DNA of 64,000 nt from assembly GCA_030435675.1 (NCBI GenBank), contig CM059621.1, forward strand, positions 2,170,001-2,234,000. The letters are read 5' to 3'. The stretch is from Steinernema hermaphroditum. Taxonomy: Eukaryota; Nematoda; Chromadorea; Rhabditida; Steinernematidae. The translations under genes were made by a program, and so were the position numbers. Shown piece after piece: positions 19,523-31,545 of this stretch. A model generated the notes under the pieces. The model saw only the letters and a list, made by a program, of their open reading frames with translations, was not told the DNA's origin and did no database searches. How positions within the stretch are numbered: position 1 is the first letter of the stretch; the number at the start of each line of letters is the position of its first letter.

Positions 19523-20115
19523 ATATCTAGTAAATCGTGGCAGCCGCTGGAATTGTCAACCACTTCCGTAAACACAATAAAAACAATAACACAATAATAG
19601 GTGACGCTTTGCACAATCTAGGGATACCATCATAGTTAGGCGAACAAATGAGCACTGAAGGGAAACTGCAGCAGTAGTCGCAAGAGGAAGTGAAGTGCAC
19701 TCTTATCTTCCTTCCTTTAGAATCAAAAGGTGGCTTTCTTTGTTTTTGGCCCTGCCAGACGTCTCTTTCGTCAACAAACCAACTTAACCATGCAAATTTG
19801 TTAGTGCACTCAGTATGGCAAAAATAAGCGTTTCCGCTTCCTCAAAAACGAAGGAAAGAATAGATTCATGTATGACTATAATCCATGCTTCTGCGAGTAA
19901 CAATAACGATCTTCGCTCTGCAGTTTTACGGCCAACGCCCAATACTTCAATATTAACAAACAGTCTGTCAATTCCGGTAAACATGCGAGCTTAGCAGCTA
20001 ATCACTGTTATTGTTGCTCATACAGATAAGCCCTGCCCATAATCACCTGTTAATTACTTCCTGCCTTCTACTATAAATACTCGACCCCAACAGTCTGATA
20101 ACACATCACTCAACG
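19523..20115. other. Promoter region of secreted-protein gene
   Basis: No gene supported. CTATAAATA at about 20071 is a plausible TATA box about 45 bp upstream of the ATG at 20116. Confidence 0.5.
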
Positions 20116-20736
20116 ATGTATATCCTCGCAGTTATCCTCCTCGCTCTGCCCGCCACCCAGGCTCAGACTACCATGGCTGCCTTCGCACACCAATACGTCA
20201 CTAACTTCTTCACACAAAACGAAATTCTGAAAATTGAGACCGCGATTGCCAACCAAGTCTGTCAAGGAGCCACTGTTCAGCAGATCTTCGACAGTAAGTG
20301 TCAATATTTGTGTTTAATGCCACTTTCTCTTTCAGACTTCATCAATACAGTATCCCAGAACATTGGTGGATCGACCGCTGTGACCGCCGCTGGAATTCTG
20401 AGCAAGCTTCAAAACGACCTCGGCGGTGACTTTACTCCCATCAGGGGAGCGGCTGAGACAAATGCCGTTAGTCTATTCGACCCAATTGTGGCTGATGTAG
20501 GAATCAGCATCATATATTGCAGTTAGTATCGTACGTAATTGTAGGTGTCCCAGTTTTGCGGCCAGGGAATCCCCGCTGTCATCGCCCAGTGGGACAACAA
20601 CTACGCCAACAACCAGTTCGTCCAGAGCTTCTTCGATACGATGAACCAGGCCGTCATTAGCGTCAACCCGAATGACTGGCCCATCTGTCGCAACGACCTT
20701 GCTCAGACGGTCTTCTTCTCCAACTGGAACTATTAA
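20116..20736 (+). CDS. Secreted helical protein, three exons (176 aa)
   Basis: Exons 20116-20293, 20336-20496 and 20545-20736 with introns of 42 and 48 bp. Residues 1-16 are a signal peptide (MYILAVILLALPATQA). The rest is predicted mostly helical, with four cysteines or fewer depending on processing: NQVCQG, QFCGQG and PICRND are clear. Asn and Gln are frequent. It ends FSNWNY. CTATAAATA lies upstream and GAAATAAAAT is a poly(A) signal near 20789. The layout (signal peptide, about 160 helical residues, spaced Cys) fits an extracellular binding or effector-like protein. No domain family is recognised. Confidence 0.8.
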
Positions 20737-20987
20737 CTGCTTGTTTGTGTATCCGAGTGAAACGGTTGATGAAATTCACCGACGTTGAAATAAAATTGAA
20801 ATGCAGTTCTTTCCTCAACCAAGCATTGACAATAATTATAACACAGGGGCGTGGAACCGATCCCCGATGGGGTGGCCTCGAATCTATCCCGTCCTATCAT
20901 GAATGAGGGACGTTCTCATTGAACTGAACTGCCGGATATTTATTCACAACCTTACAAAGAAAGTGACAAGAAATTCACAAAAGTGTA

Positions 20988-21134
20988 TCACACAAAAGTC
21001 GACTCAACGCTCTTCCTTCTAGGCACCCTGGGCGTCCTGCCCGTACATTTCAGCACGACATGTTCAACGCAGAGAACTATGGAGCAGACGATAGAGGCGA
21101 CGCACGGAATTAGTAGAGCAAGAAGAGCCCAATT
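20988..21134 (-). other. Orphan transmembrane exon (low confidence)
   Basis: After GACTTTAG on the minus strand a 48-codon frame encodes a hydrophobic helix (WALLALLIPCVASIVCSIVL) and a basic tail ending at a stop. It has no ATG of its own. Upstream frames at about 21270-21368 (MLNPFNPTAYFVF...) and 21140-21240 could be earlier exons, but no clean splice model links them. It may be another micropeptide gene or a receptor remnant. Confidence 0.25.
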
Positions 21135-21472
21135 CTAAAGTCAGATTTTGGAACTTACGTCGTCACAAACATACCTACCATCTAAATCGATCTTTTTCCA
21201 CAGAGGCTCACTATTCCAAGCAGCTGCCCATATAGCCGGCAGATGATGATTATGAGGAGAGTTTAATTATGTGCTGCATTGTTTGGATAACCGGAGAATG
21301 GGAAATATGAGAGCTGTCATTGTTGCGAAAACAAAATAGGCCGTGGGATTAAATGGATTAAGCATTCTTCGGGTGTCGAACACCACATGATATTTATGAA
21401 ATGGGACAGGTGTCTATATATATTGTTGGGGATCTCACTGCAATCGATGACATTTTATCATGTTTCCTATTC

Positions 21473-22524
21473 TTTGACTTTGACTTTGACTTTATTCACG
21501 ACTCAAGGGCATTTCGCCTTGCATGACACCGAATAATAGACAAACAGAGGATGTCTCATTGCTGCGGTGTGGAAAACGGTTTGGAAGCGTTATCACACGC
21601 AACCGATGTCCAATACGTGATAGGATGCTCGCCAAAACAGAGATAAACGTCTTCAAACAATGAAGATACGTAAATGACTGCTGCCACGCGGTAAAATCCT
21701 CAGTAATACGACGATAATAAATGGTGCGGATCTTGCTCCAAGCACCGTGACGAAACACAAGCGTCACACGATAACCAACAGCTTCACAAACGACGACGAC
21801 AACAACAATATGCGGACACTGGTCGCGCACTACAACGATACAACAAACGACAACGGTGCTTATCTTTTCTCTCTTTATAAATGTCCCTCTGGACTGCACC
21901 AAACAACAACAAACGAATCTACAGCGATTCAACCAAATACAAACGATCCAGATGATCGAACAACAAGTCCGAACGGCTTGGACTTCAGTCGCTCCAGCAA
22001 GCGCGAGCCGCTTCGTGGCTTCGTCAGTGAACGCAGCGCCCGCGATCCGCGGCAAATCTTCTCGCTGCAGCCGACAGAATGTTCTCGAATCCGTTGACGG
22101 TAGAAATCGTGGCAAGACCAGGCTGACGCAATCAAACGGCACTTCATGGGGCATCTGAGAATCAGCAAAACATCGGAAATGGCGGTGGAACATCTTCGTC
22201 GCGGGCGTTTGGACCACTGGGGTAGCTTCGGGGCTCGCCTCTGCTTCGGAGAGATGAGTCCGTGTTCCGAGAGTTGCATATTCGGTGCTGATGGTGTCCT
22301 CAGGGCGTCGGCGACCTTCGGGATGACATCTCGCGCTGCCAGATTCCTGGCGTCGGACATCTTGTTGTCAAGCGGTGGTGGGACTACGGCTTCCGGGTGT
22401 CCCAATTCCCTCTGGAAGCCGGAAAACTCACAGATGCCACAGGGTTTGCCATCTGATCAAACCAGACACTCAGAGAGCGACCGGAGGGACCGACCGCTCG
22501 CCACCGCGACACGAGTGAGATTCC
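21473..22524 (-). mobile_element. R1 retroelement, longest copy, TSD GTTTCCTATTC
   Basis: A 1052-bp insertion between exact 11-bp duplications (21462-21472 and 22525-22535). The left end has a TTTGAC triplicate tail, AATAAA on the minus strand and the AAGGGC-ATTTC-GCCTT hairpin. About 22090-22524 matches the short copies at 26.9 and 62.9 kb. About 21550-22090 is absent from them, so this copy is either a longer form or carries a nested insertion. A 158-codon minus-strand frame (22405-21929) spans the junction. Confidence 0.82.
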
Positions 22525-22535
22525 GTTTCCTATTC

Positions 22536-25500
22536 ATATACTCATATTCCGTATGATCACTTACAGATCAACATGTTCCTTGACTAAAGATCGCTTGGAA
22601 CAATATTCGATTCCGACTTCGCTAAGCTGATTCACCACTCTTTTTTAAGCATCGTAGAGTAGCTTACCTATTGGATAAATGACTCAGAGTTTAATAAATC
22701 CGTATTAATGTTGAGTAACTCGAGGTAATGTGCGTCAATGGCAGATTAATAGGATTGGCTTTACTGATAGTCGGATCTTCATTGGTCTTCTTCTTCCGAT
22801 ATAAGTGCCTGGTCGACGTTGAAGATAGAATCTTCTTCAGATTCTCTGGCATGTTGTTGTCGGCTAAAGTTGTTAGGATAGATTTGAATGCGTGTTTGCC
22901 ACTTGTTGTGAGTATAATATGCGAAAGGAATAAGAGTTTCAGCTCAATAACCTTTTAGCTTATCAATATGTTTATACAGAGCGCAATCTTTCATCTTCTG
23001 GTCGTTGTTTTTGAACCAATTCCAAACGTTCACAAGATATAAGCGTCCAAAGTTTGCGATAAGTTGGTGGCTGGGCTCGCGTGGTTCGGCTCGGGTGCAG
23101 CACATCCTACCAACATTCATTTCATTCATTTCCTCTTGAATCTATGGCATTCACCGCATGCAAGATGTCATAATTCTCAACGAAAAAACAGTAGATCACC
23201 GTCACTACTTCTCTTCTTAATCTTCGAAACCAGAAAGAAGCTCTATGCGGACACGCAGCGCGTTGGTGCAGCTACGCAAAAAAAAACAACAACCAACATC
23301 TGTAAACAAACAACAACCAATATATGCCTATGGACTGTTTCTGAAGAGCGACGGAACGATACGAGAGTGCCTTTTGCTATCTGTCCTTTCTCTCCGACCA
23401 TCTGCGCCCTTTTCACAGCGCTCCCTGCTAACGATTATAGTTGTAGTTGCTGAACCCTCCTATTAGTTTTTCGGCTCCGGCTCAGTTTACTTCACTGTGC
23501 AGCTTCCGCTCTTTTCATCTAGGTGCGAACACTTCAGTGTAACAGAGTTTGATTTGTTGTCAGCGCTTCCTTTGATATCGCTCGCTGATGACGCAGATTG
23601 TGACGCAAAAAAGGAACGAACTACAGGCGTGTGGATGTACAGATAACATCAAATTTCTGTAATATCTAAACAATTTGTTCGCAATATACTTGCTGTGATG
23701 TTATGCTTGTAAAGTTACTAATGTAACACAGAAAACATCCAGCCACCAAGTAAAGGTTACCTCTCGACCCATTCCGAAATAGTCACTAAAATATTGGTGG
23801 ATGCGTGCATGTTTCCAGGGTGGGTAAATACAATTATATGTTCCCGGCGACACATGCACAAAACAACAGCTGCTATAAGCGTGATGTGCATCTGTCACCC
23901 GAAAAAAACTGACACTATTCTGTGACGGAACGCTGGCGCTCTTTTACTATTTATTGCCGTCTAGTCTTGAATTAATTTCGTCTAAAATTAAAGTCTGCCT
24001 CGACCATTTTCATTAATCGCTAATGATCGGTCGAGTCATGTGGGGACATTTTTCCTTTAAGCCGCGGCCGTTGCCTATGTTCTAGCTCTTTTTCTTCGCT
24101 TTTCCAACCATGAAGCCAATAAGACTCATTTCCGAGTCGTAAGGGTCAGTTAAGGACGCGTCACACGCCATTGTTTCCTTGCTATATCAGACAAAAGACA
24201 TGAGTCATTGTCGTGTGCAGCTGCCGATATGCGGAAGAGAGCATAACAGAGTCGATAACAATTCCGTCGCTTTTAGTGTGCCTGATATGCGGCCTTTTGT
24301 TGTTCATAAAAAGCACGAAAAGCAGCCTGTTACGCTTTATAATTTCCTGGACGCTTTACTTCCTGCTTTTGCTATTCTATGTGCGAGTTGTTTTTGCGTT
24401 TCTAGGAACAGGCTGATATTTGACTCATCGAATTTGCATCACTATCCTTGTAAAAGCTATAAAAGCTATAAGTCTTATACGTAATACTAAGAGCTAAATG
24501 CCCTAGCACCGTTTACACCATTTGTGTTGAATAGATTGTGAAAAACATCGGCAAAAAAGTGTGTATATTATAAAGCCCTGTATCACCTTAGCAACTGCAG
24601 GGATTAATGCATCATCGATGTGCTTCGCTCACTTAACCAGCCGGTTTGGCCATTTTTTGGGAACGGATTCGAGTCCCTTCCTAGCCGTTTTCGGGGTTAT
24701 TTTTCAGTGTTTGTGGTGATTAGCAAACACATATGGTACATTTGTTCGAGCGCAAAATTTTCGAGACAGGTTTTCCAGTATTTCTCGTAGTGGGACAAGA
24801 TTTTCGAGCAGCGCTTACAAGATTATATTTGTCGGCGAGTTATTAGGATTTATGGTAGTTGACCAGTGCTTATCAGTGAGCAAATTTTCCGCTCGGAAAC
24901 TTCGGAAAGTTGTAACACAAGAGTAACACAAAAAGCAAAACTAATAAAGTCTATCCAACTGTTGTTTTTGTATGAGTCCTGTGTGCTTTTTTGCATGAAA
25001 GTGGAAACAGGTCCCATAGTGTTTCTGTGTGGAGCGCCAGTATAGAGAAGCTGGAAAAACAAAACAAGGAAATGAAAAAGAGTTTGTTTTTCACATCTGA
25101 TCTTTTTATAGCACAGTTGTCATGCCTGTTATTTACATGGAGATGGACGACACCGCATTCGTTTCCGGTGTGAAGTAGTCACAGTTGACCTGTACTACAA
25201 AATGAAACGTTCATTTTGCGTAAGTCCGCCGCGAAAGATGCTGAAATGCACACAACGTAATTGAACGGAGTCCGTCAACTTGCGTCATAACAAACGTTCT
25301 GAGGGCTACTTGTTTTATTCCCGGCTACTTGAACAATATGTCAAATATATTAATGGTGTAAGTACAGGCATCTTATAGGACAGCAGGAGATAGACGAAGT
25401 GCTTACATTACCCGCTAGATCCAAAAATAGATTAGCTGTTTTCACGCATTTTATTATAAAGCGAAAGTGGGGGTGTTTTCCAATAAACGACGCTCTCTTT

Positions 25501-25764
25501 AAAGCGCCTTTAAAAGCACTGAGGCGACGAAAAGTTCGCTGTTCAGTGAGCAAAGTTCGTGAGCTTCCGTTCAGGAAAGCATTAAGGCACCGAAAAGCGG
25601 GACTCTTGAACGGGCTACATAACGAAATTTTCGGTTAACTTCATCAAATAGATTATGTTTGGCAGATTTGTAACAGTTCACCGGGTCATATTGCGGTCGA
25701 GAACACAGCCTTGACGTTACTGGAAGCGTGACCAGTCCGTTGTCAGGACAATATCTATTTTCAG
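22536..25764. other. Gene-poor stretch with weak membrane ORFs
   Basis: Two weak candidates: 22728-22958 (+), 76 codons with LIGLALLIVGSSLVFFF near the start; and 24213-24416 (+), 67 codons with two hydrophobic segments (LLVCLICGLLLFI and SWTLYFLLLLFYV) but no good ATG. Both could be receptor fragments. Nothing else is supported. Confidence 0.25.
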
Positions 25765-25902
25765 ATGTACGCTCATTCATTTATGTCCATGGTTCCGGCC
25801 ACTATGACGCTTATTATTTTGATAATTGTACTTGTAATTTTGTTCAAAACGTTATGCGAAGCAGAGAAGCTCTATGAAGATGAAAGAGAAACTATGGTAT
25901 AA
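25765..25902 (+). CDS. One-pass membrane micropeptide with VPA motif (45 aa)
   Basis: A 45-residue ORF whose ATG directly follows ATTTTCAG. Start MYAHSFMSMVPATMT, helix LIILIIVLVILF (residues 11-28), then an acidic tail (CEAEKLYEDERETMV). The MVPA lead-in and LF end of the helix recall the VPAG group, but the tail is strongly acidic instead of RG. A cagATG junction is the usual context for a trans-spliced or short-leader nematode gene. Confidence 0.62.
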   Translation: MYAHSFMSMVPATMTLIILIIVLVILFKTLCEAEKLYEDERETMV

Positions 25903-26389
25903 AGGTAGGCTGCTATCAGACTGAGATACGCAAAATGGAGATATGTTGATTTAGGGTACGAGGAGAATTTCACCTATTACGGGATTTCTAGAACTGCTGC
26001 AATATACTTACTATACATATGCGCTTCGTTGCATTTTGTTTTATTTATTTTGTTTCAAATCTAATAAATGATTATTGTGTATTCACGATTTCGATTTTGC
26101 TTACTGCATACATATCATGGTGTTTCCCATTGAGTGAAGAGACGGGCACCAATTCCTCAGCCAAGGAATCTGTAATCTGAATCTGTCGTGCAACTCGTGA
26201 GATGATTGTACAGCGAAAGCGGAATCAGCAAAGGGAAAGCGGAATCAGCAACTTATCTTGTTTTTGATCTTTTTTGTTCCTTCGGCGTGCCGACTGTCTT
26301 ATATTTAAGTCTGCGATGCGCGAAATCGCTAGCCATGTCGGTTTCTAGCAGAGTTGCTCACAGATGGCACTTACAGGTTATACGTAGTA

Positions 26390-26530
26390 TCCAAATGGCT
26401 CCCGCTAAAACCTCGATGGCACGTTCTGTACTTATACACTTATATTCGGGACCGTTGCGCTAACAATAACGGCCGGGAACGATCGCTCACATCCAACCTA
26501 AGACAGAGCGAGTGAAAGGCATCCTATTCT
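26390..26530 (-). repeat. R1 retroelement 5' fragment, degenerate
   Basis: Contains CAATAACGGCCGGGAACGATCGCTCAC, which is close to the CAACAACGACGGCCGAGAACGACCGCTCAC block of the copy at 28.4 kb. Boundaries are approximate. Confidence 0.4.
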
Positions 26531-26874
26531 TCAGCGTTCTGAAATGTCACAACTTGAAAATCATCTGACAGTGCCTTCAAAAATGTGTGACCTCATAATA
26601 TCTCGTGGTTTGCACCGTGCACTGCACCGATCAAACAGATATCATGACTAGAATGACAAACGTTAAATGTCATGTTTTTCTCGCGCTTACATACGAATAA
26701 CAAAAGTGACGTCTCGCATTCGATTGCTCTGAAACGGGAAGCGACTCATTTTAATGCTTAATGCCCATGTTTTAAACTTAAAAGCTGATAAGAATGAGTG
26801 AGGATGGGCTGTCTTCAGGTATTTTCCAAACCATTCCTCTGAAACCGCATCCATCGTCTTCAGATTCTTATTCA

Positions 26875-27372
26875 CGACTTTCACGACTTTATTTCGCGAA
26901 TCAAAGACATTACGCCTTGCGCGACACCGACAATAGACAGACAGAGGACATCACTTTGCAGCCGGCTTCATCGCTGGCGTGGCATTGATGTCGACGCGGT
27001 CGTAGACGGCGCACTTCACGGGGCATCTGGGAATCGGCAAATCTTCCGATGCGGCAGCGGAACATCGTTTTCAGCACAGCGCTCACTTCTGGGCTCGAGT
27101 CTGATGGTCCATGGTCCGGGAGTTGCGTCTTCACTGGTCCTCAGAGCGTCGGCGACCTTCGGGATGACATCTTACACAGTGTCGGGCTTCGGTTTCCTGG
27201 CGTCGGACATCTTGTTTGTCAGCGGTGGTGGGACTACGGCTTCCGGGTGTCCCAATTCCCTCTGGAAGCCGGAACACTCACAGCTGCCACGGGGTTCGCC
27301 ATCTGGCCAACCAGACACTCGGAGAGCGACCGGAAGGACCGACCGCTCACCACCACGACACGAATGAGTCCC
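26875..27372 (-). mobile_element. R1 retroelement, TSD GATTCTTATTCA
   Basis: A 498-bp insertion with an exact 12-bp duplication (26863-26874 and 27373-27384). The left end has a CGACTTT/CACGACTTT tail, AATAAA on the minus strand, and the CATTACGCCTT hairpin half. About 90% similar to the copy at 62932-63428 over its whole length. A minus-strand frame (27134-26910) reads RFADSQMPREV, a phrase also recognisable at 22.2 kb (FADSQMPHEV). Confidence 0.88.
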
Positions 27373-27777
27373 GATTCTTATTCAACAGCGAGTTATTGTC
27401 GCTCTGTTGGCGAACTCTCACTCGAGTGCCATACCGGTGTTATGCGCAAGTTACTTGTTTTCCGCGAAGAAACACATGATAGTCCTATTGTTTGTCGTTT
27501 TAATAAAGTGGGTCTTAAAGGATTAGTCTCGTTTGCAAGGTCGCTACACTGACCACACAGTTTGAACTTATGAAAAACATCGGTGAATACGCAAAGGATT
27601 ACGTTGCGTCTCCACCCATCGAGCTTCTACACCTACACGCAGTCCACTACGTTCCATGGCCTAACTGCAAGTCAATGTCCAGAATACTCTTTAGTATATC
27701 TATTGTATGATCTCTCTAAACAGATTCCTGCATCCTCGCGTTGTTCTGGTTGATGTAAATGTTCCTATCCATTACAG

Positions 27778-27945
27778 ATGGAAGTCTTTTTGTTGGATAG
27801 CATCTTCTTGCTGTGCTTGGTGCCTGCTGGTGTCTTGCTGCTAGTCATGTTCAGCATCCTGATCGTGCTGTTCACGAATGTCTGCCGAGGTCACAATGCA
27901 GACGACGAGAACGGTCTGAATAATACGCTGAATACATTTGCCTAA
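27778..27945 (+). CDS. VPAG-family membrane micropeptide (55 aa)
   Basis: A 55-residue ORF with ATG directly after CCATTACAG. It starts MEVFLLDSIFLLCL, then VPAGVLLLVMFSILIVLF forms the second half of the helix, and an Asn/Asp-rich tail follows (NADDENGLNNTLN). The VPAG core and the FxILxxLF spacing match the three genes at 36.7-38.5 kb, although this copy has a longer tail. VPAG sits near the middle of the hydrophobic stretch and may bend the helix. Nearby R1 insertions (26.9 and 28.0 kb) bracket the gene. Function unknown. Confidence 0.78.
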   Translation: MEVFLLDSIFLLCLVPAGVLLLVMFSILIVLFTNVCRGHNADDENGLNNTLNTFA

Positions 27946-28021
27946 TTTGTATGTTGGCACTCTTTGAAGGTGAAGAAGTAATAAACCTGAATGTGGAGAC
28001 GAGTGGAACAACCATAACATT

Positions 28022-28545
28022 TTACACGATTTTTATTTTTACACGATTTATCTTCCCGAATCAACGGCTTACGCCGTGCAGGACGTCTCATATATGCACA
28101 AAGAAGAACATAGTCACACCGTGGTCGCTGATTTTCTTCTGATTTCGGTGGAGCAGACGAATCCGAATAGAATGCAGCGTTCCCATTACTTTGCGCGGGC
28201 ATCGAAGTCGTGAAGAGCTGATTCCGGAAGTGGAACAGCGGTGGAGTAGAGCCAACGGAGCGGAGAGTCATCTTCGGTTCGGCTGGCGGCGCGGACTTCG
28301 GAGTTGCAACGCTTCTTCGGCTTCTTTGGCGGCGCGGGTAGAGTCGGGCGGTCGTGACGGGCTTTTTTTGCGAGACGGTGGAACTACGGCTCCCTGGTGT
28401 TCCAGGCCTTCTGGGAGCCGGGGCGATCATTGCGCCAACAACGACGGCCGAGAACGACCGCTCACTCAACTCATTCGGCCCAGACAGCCTCAGAGAGAGC
28501 GAGCGGACGACCCGACCGATCGCTCGGGGCACAAATGAAAGACCT
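28022..28545 (-). mobile_element. R1 retroelement, TSD ACCATAACATT
   Basis: A 524-bp insertion between exact 11-bp duplications (28011-28021 and 28546-28556). The tail is a TTACACGATTTT imperfect duplication. The terminal hairpin reads ACGGC-TTAC-GCCGT. A minus-strand frame crosses most of the element (PPKSEENQRPRCDYVLL...). It contains the most complete 5' end of its subgroup. Confidence 0.85.
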
Positions 28546-28779
28546 ACCATAACATTAGTAACAATAATAAGTCGCAAAGCCTGCCAGTTGTGTCGATCCC
28601 ATGCGTAGTAGCGGACATATAAAGAAGGCCGATTTTCAGGTGTTATTCGTGTTGTGCGACAACCCATTACAGAGTATCTTCACTGTCTCGTGCGGAAGAT
28701 CCTGCCGATTCACAAACCGGCATGCAGCAGTTAGGTTGCTAACCCTGGTCAGGCAACAATTTCATCACCTTCGTGGCGG

Positions 28780-29010
28780 ACATACAAATAGAGTCCGTAG
28801 TTACTGCACTCCTCCTGGCTTTGGCGCAATTCGGAGGCGTGAATCCACTAGCATACGCAGGGTTTACAGAGCTGATCTTGACGCAGAGGGGAGAGCTATC
28901 TTCAGCTCTACTGAAGGTGTACGCTTGCCGCGAATCTTAATTGGGCTGCGCGGGTAGAGTTGGACGGTGATGGCGGTCTCTTTAGCCAGGCATCCGAACT
29001 AAAGCTCGTT
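28780..29010. repeat. R1-related fragment
   Basis: GGCTGCGCGGGTAGAGTTGGACGGTGATGGCGG resembles the GGCGCGGGTAGAGTCGGGCGGTCGTGACGG block of the 28.3-kb R1 copy. The rest is diverged. Confidence 0.35.
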
Positions 29011-29125
29011 CATCTTCTAGAGAGATTACCATTGGTAAGCAATCCTTACGATCGATATCTCTCCGCTATCATTATCTGCTTGTAGCTCGCAGAAAGCAAT
29101 GTGCAAATGTTGATTGTATACAACT

Positions 29126-29397
29126 TTATTGCATCCTGGGTACATTGACGGATTTTGCTCTGAACACGATCATATAAACAAGCACAAAGAGGAATTGTTC
29201 CAGCGACGCCCCCATCATTCCATACGGGCCGATGTAGTAGGCAATGCTGACGCGAATGCAATAAACAAAGTAGGCGATTTCTTGAAAAACACATATAGCC
29301 TATTTCGTTTCAAAATTATGACGCAGGTCGTAATGGTTCCGATCCAGACGAATGTCAACATAATGAACTGGGCTACGACGACACCGTACGAAACCAT
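29126..29397 (-). pseudogene. Deleted tandem copy of the 30.2-31.2 kb receptor
   Basis: The minus strand starts with the same N-terminus as the neighbouring receptor (MVSYGVVVAQFI, KRNRLYVFFKKSPTLFI), then jumps near 29260 straight into the last-exon sequence (YYIGPYGMMGASLEQFL...RMQ) in another frame. The middle of the gene (TM3 to TM6) is missing. The first frame stops at 29215. Flanks on both sides match the intact gene. A simple internal deletion after tandem duplication explains this; it cannot make a receptor. Confidence 0.85.
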
Positions 29398-29790
29398 AGC
29401 TATGGCTATAATAATAATTATTGCATAAAAGGGTTTACGAAAACAGGAAGAGAGTCGTTCACATGTTTTCGTTCACAAGCATTGTTCGAATTGTACGAAC
29501 AGTGGTCTTCTTGAGAATAATTATGACCGGCATATAATGTGTGATGCTGGGCAAGTGAGCGAATGTCTTGAATGGAAGGCACGATAAGGACACAATCTTA
29601 TATCCCGTATATATAATGAAATCAAAAAGAAACTAGCCACTTGGATGTGATTATACCATTTTAGTTGTTTAGCCATCCTTTTGTTTGCCATGCTCGAATG
29701 GAATGTTATTAAAAAATCAATTTTGCGAGTACTAACCGCCTACATGGATACGGCGTTTCCTTCCGAAACTCTGTTAGATCTTTTGTGTGT
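29398..29790. repeat. Segmental duplication, copy A (pairs with 31160-31545)
   Basis: Upstream flank of the deleted receptor, matching 31160-31545 almost base for base over most of its length (GGAAGAGAGTCGTTCACATG, GGCATATAATGTGT, TGGAATGTTATTAAAAAATC). The duplication therefore included the promoter. Confidence 0.85.
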
Positions 29791-30178
29791 TTGCCGTCAA
29801 AAGAACATATCGTCAGACGGAGTGAAGCAGCCTGAAAGAGATATGGGAAATGTTTGGCGAAATGGAGTCGTGAAGAGTACAAAGTTGTGCAAATGTTGAT
29901 TGTTTACTGTTACGTCTTGCCGTAACAATGTTTGAGGGAGCTAGGAGACCTTATACTTGGGTAATTAGACCTTTCTAATTTAAAAAAACACGTAAACAAC
30001 CCTAACGCTGACATACACAAGAACAAGGTGCATACACGCGTTGGGCTCTTATAAAGCACAATAACAGGAGCGAATGACAACGCAGGTAGACTGTAGACGG
30101 TTTGGGATCGTTGCGAGACCAAACAGAAATACAAACGATGATTACAATGCGTGTGGTCAGCACGCAACATTTACAACT

Positions 30179-31159
30179 TTATCGCATCCTGGGTACATTG
30201 ACGGATTTTGCTCTGAACACGATCTTGTAGACAACAACAAAGAGGAATTGTTCCAGCGACGTTCCGATCATTCCAAACGGACCGATGTAGTAGCCAACAC
30301 TTATACCCGTCTAAATCAGTCCTTTGGGTATTTAAGATAACACTCGTTACGTACGGACACGTTAACAACGATATCGATCGTAAAGGGGACGATCTCCGAG
30401 AAGGCGCGAGCGAAGAAGAGGAATCGGGTTACTTTATTCATCTAGTACGGCTGTCAACTCATACGATGCAGAAGGTTAAGAAATTCACCTTTGATGCATC
30501 CAATTTCGTTATCTTCTGTTTACAGTACAACAATACGGCGAACACAGCACCCGCAAAGAAATTGGCGACGGGCAAAGCGAAATAAATGTTAACTATACAT
30601 CGCTCTTGAGCAAACGGTCTGCTACATCCTAGCACAAAGCATTCTACAGCGGGTACCCTTATGCAAAGATTAAAGTACACTTACCACCGGAAATCGGGCT
30701 CTTGTTAATTTCCATTTTTATCGCATATGCATACGAGAAATACACGAACTCCATACTACTCGTCAAAGTTGCCAATGTGTAAAGCAACTGGTTCAGCCTC
30801 CTTCTGCTCGCTGTCGGTGCCAATATTATAGCCGTTCGTTGAATGAACAAAACCAACGTGAACGAATCGTAGACTGCTTGCAAGCATGCGAAAACCGTTC
30901 CAAGCACAATTGCAATATTTCCCATCTCAGGCACAAAGCCAACAGCTTTAGATATGTACAGTAGCCAAGGAATAACGAATCCAATATATGCCACTCCACG
31001 CAAGGTGAGGGTCAGGAATGTGATAAACAAAGTAGGCGATTTCTTGAAAAACACATATAGCCTATTTCGTTTTAAAATTATGACGCAAGTTGCAATGGTT
31101 CCCATCCAGACGAATGTCAAAATGATGAACTGGGCTACGACCACACCGTACGAAACCAT
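30179..31159 (-). CDS. Seven-pass chemoreceptor, unassigned family (282 aa)
   Basis: Four minus-strand exons: 31159-30685, 30643-30489, 30441-30355 and 30310-30179, with introns of 41-47 bp, all in frame. TM1-TM4 and TM5 are in exons 1-2, TM6 in the 87-bp exon 3 (MNKVTRFLFFARAFSEIVP), and TM7 in exon 4 (YYIGPFGMIGTSLEQFL). Exon 3 length and the Y-x-GPxGMxGxS motif of TM7 are shared with the pair at 40.1-42.4 kb, so the three form one family. LFIQRTAI after TM3 plays the role of the usual DRY-like motif. Probably a chemosensory receptor. I could not assign a named Sr class. Confidence 0.82.
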
Positions 31160-31545
31160 AGCTATGGTTACAAGAGCAATTATGAAACCTTTGCGAAAAC
31201 AGGAAGAGAGTCGTTCACATGTTTTTGTTCACATACATTGTTCGAATTGTACGAACAGTGGTCTTCTCGAGAATAATTATCACTGGCATATAATGTGTTA
31301 TGTTGGGCAAGTGAACGAATGTCTTCAATCGAAACCACAATAAGGACACAATCTTATATACCCAATATATATATATATTAAAGTCAAACTCTAAGCAGCA
31401 CAAACAGTTCCGAAGTAGCTAGTGGATATGATTATAACATTTTAGCCGATTAGCCATCCTTTTGTTTGCCATACTCGAATGGAATGTTATTAAAAAATCA
31501 AGGATAGGGCGTCTCCCTCCGAAGCTCTGTTAGATCTTTTGTTAG
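31160..31545. repeat. Segmental duplication, copy B
   Basis: Promoter-side flank of the intact receptor, paired with 29398-29790. It contains a TATATATATATAT run at about 31366-31379 not expanded in copy A. Confidence 0.85.

Noticed and set aside
20988..21240. Class B receptor fragment on the minus strand
   Set aside because: A WAAAWNSEPLW segment next to a helix suggested it, but linking them needs a 24-bp intron; left as an orphan exon.
24630..24700. tRNA-like GGATTCGAGTCCC
   Set aside because: A T-arm can be drawn but there is no A box, anticodon arm or acceptor stem.
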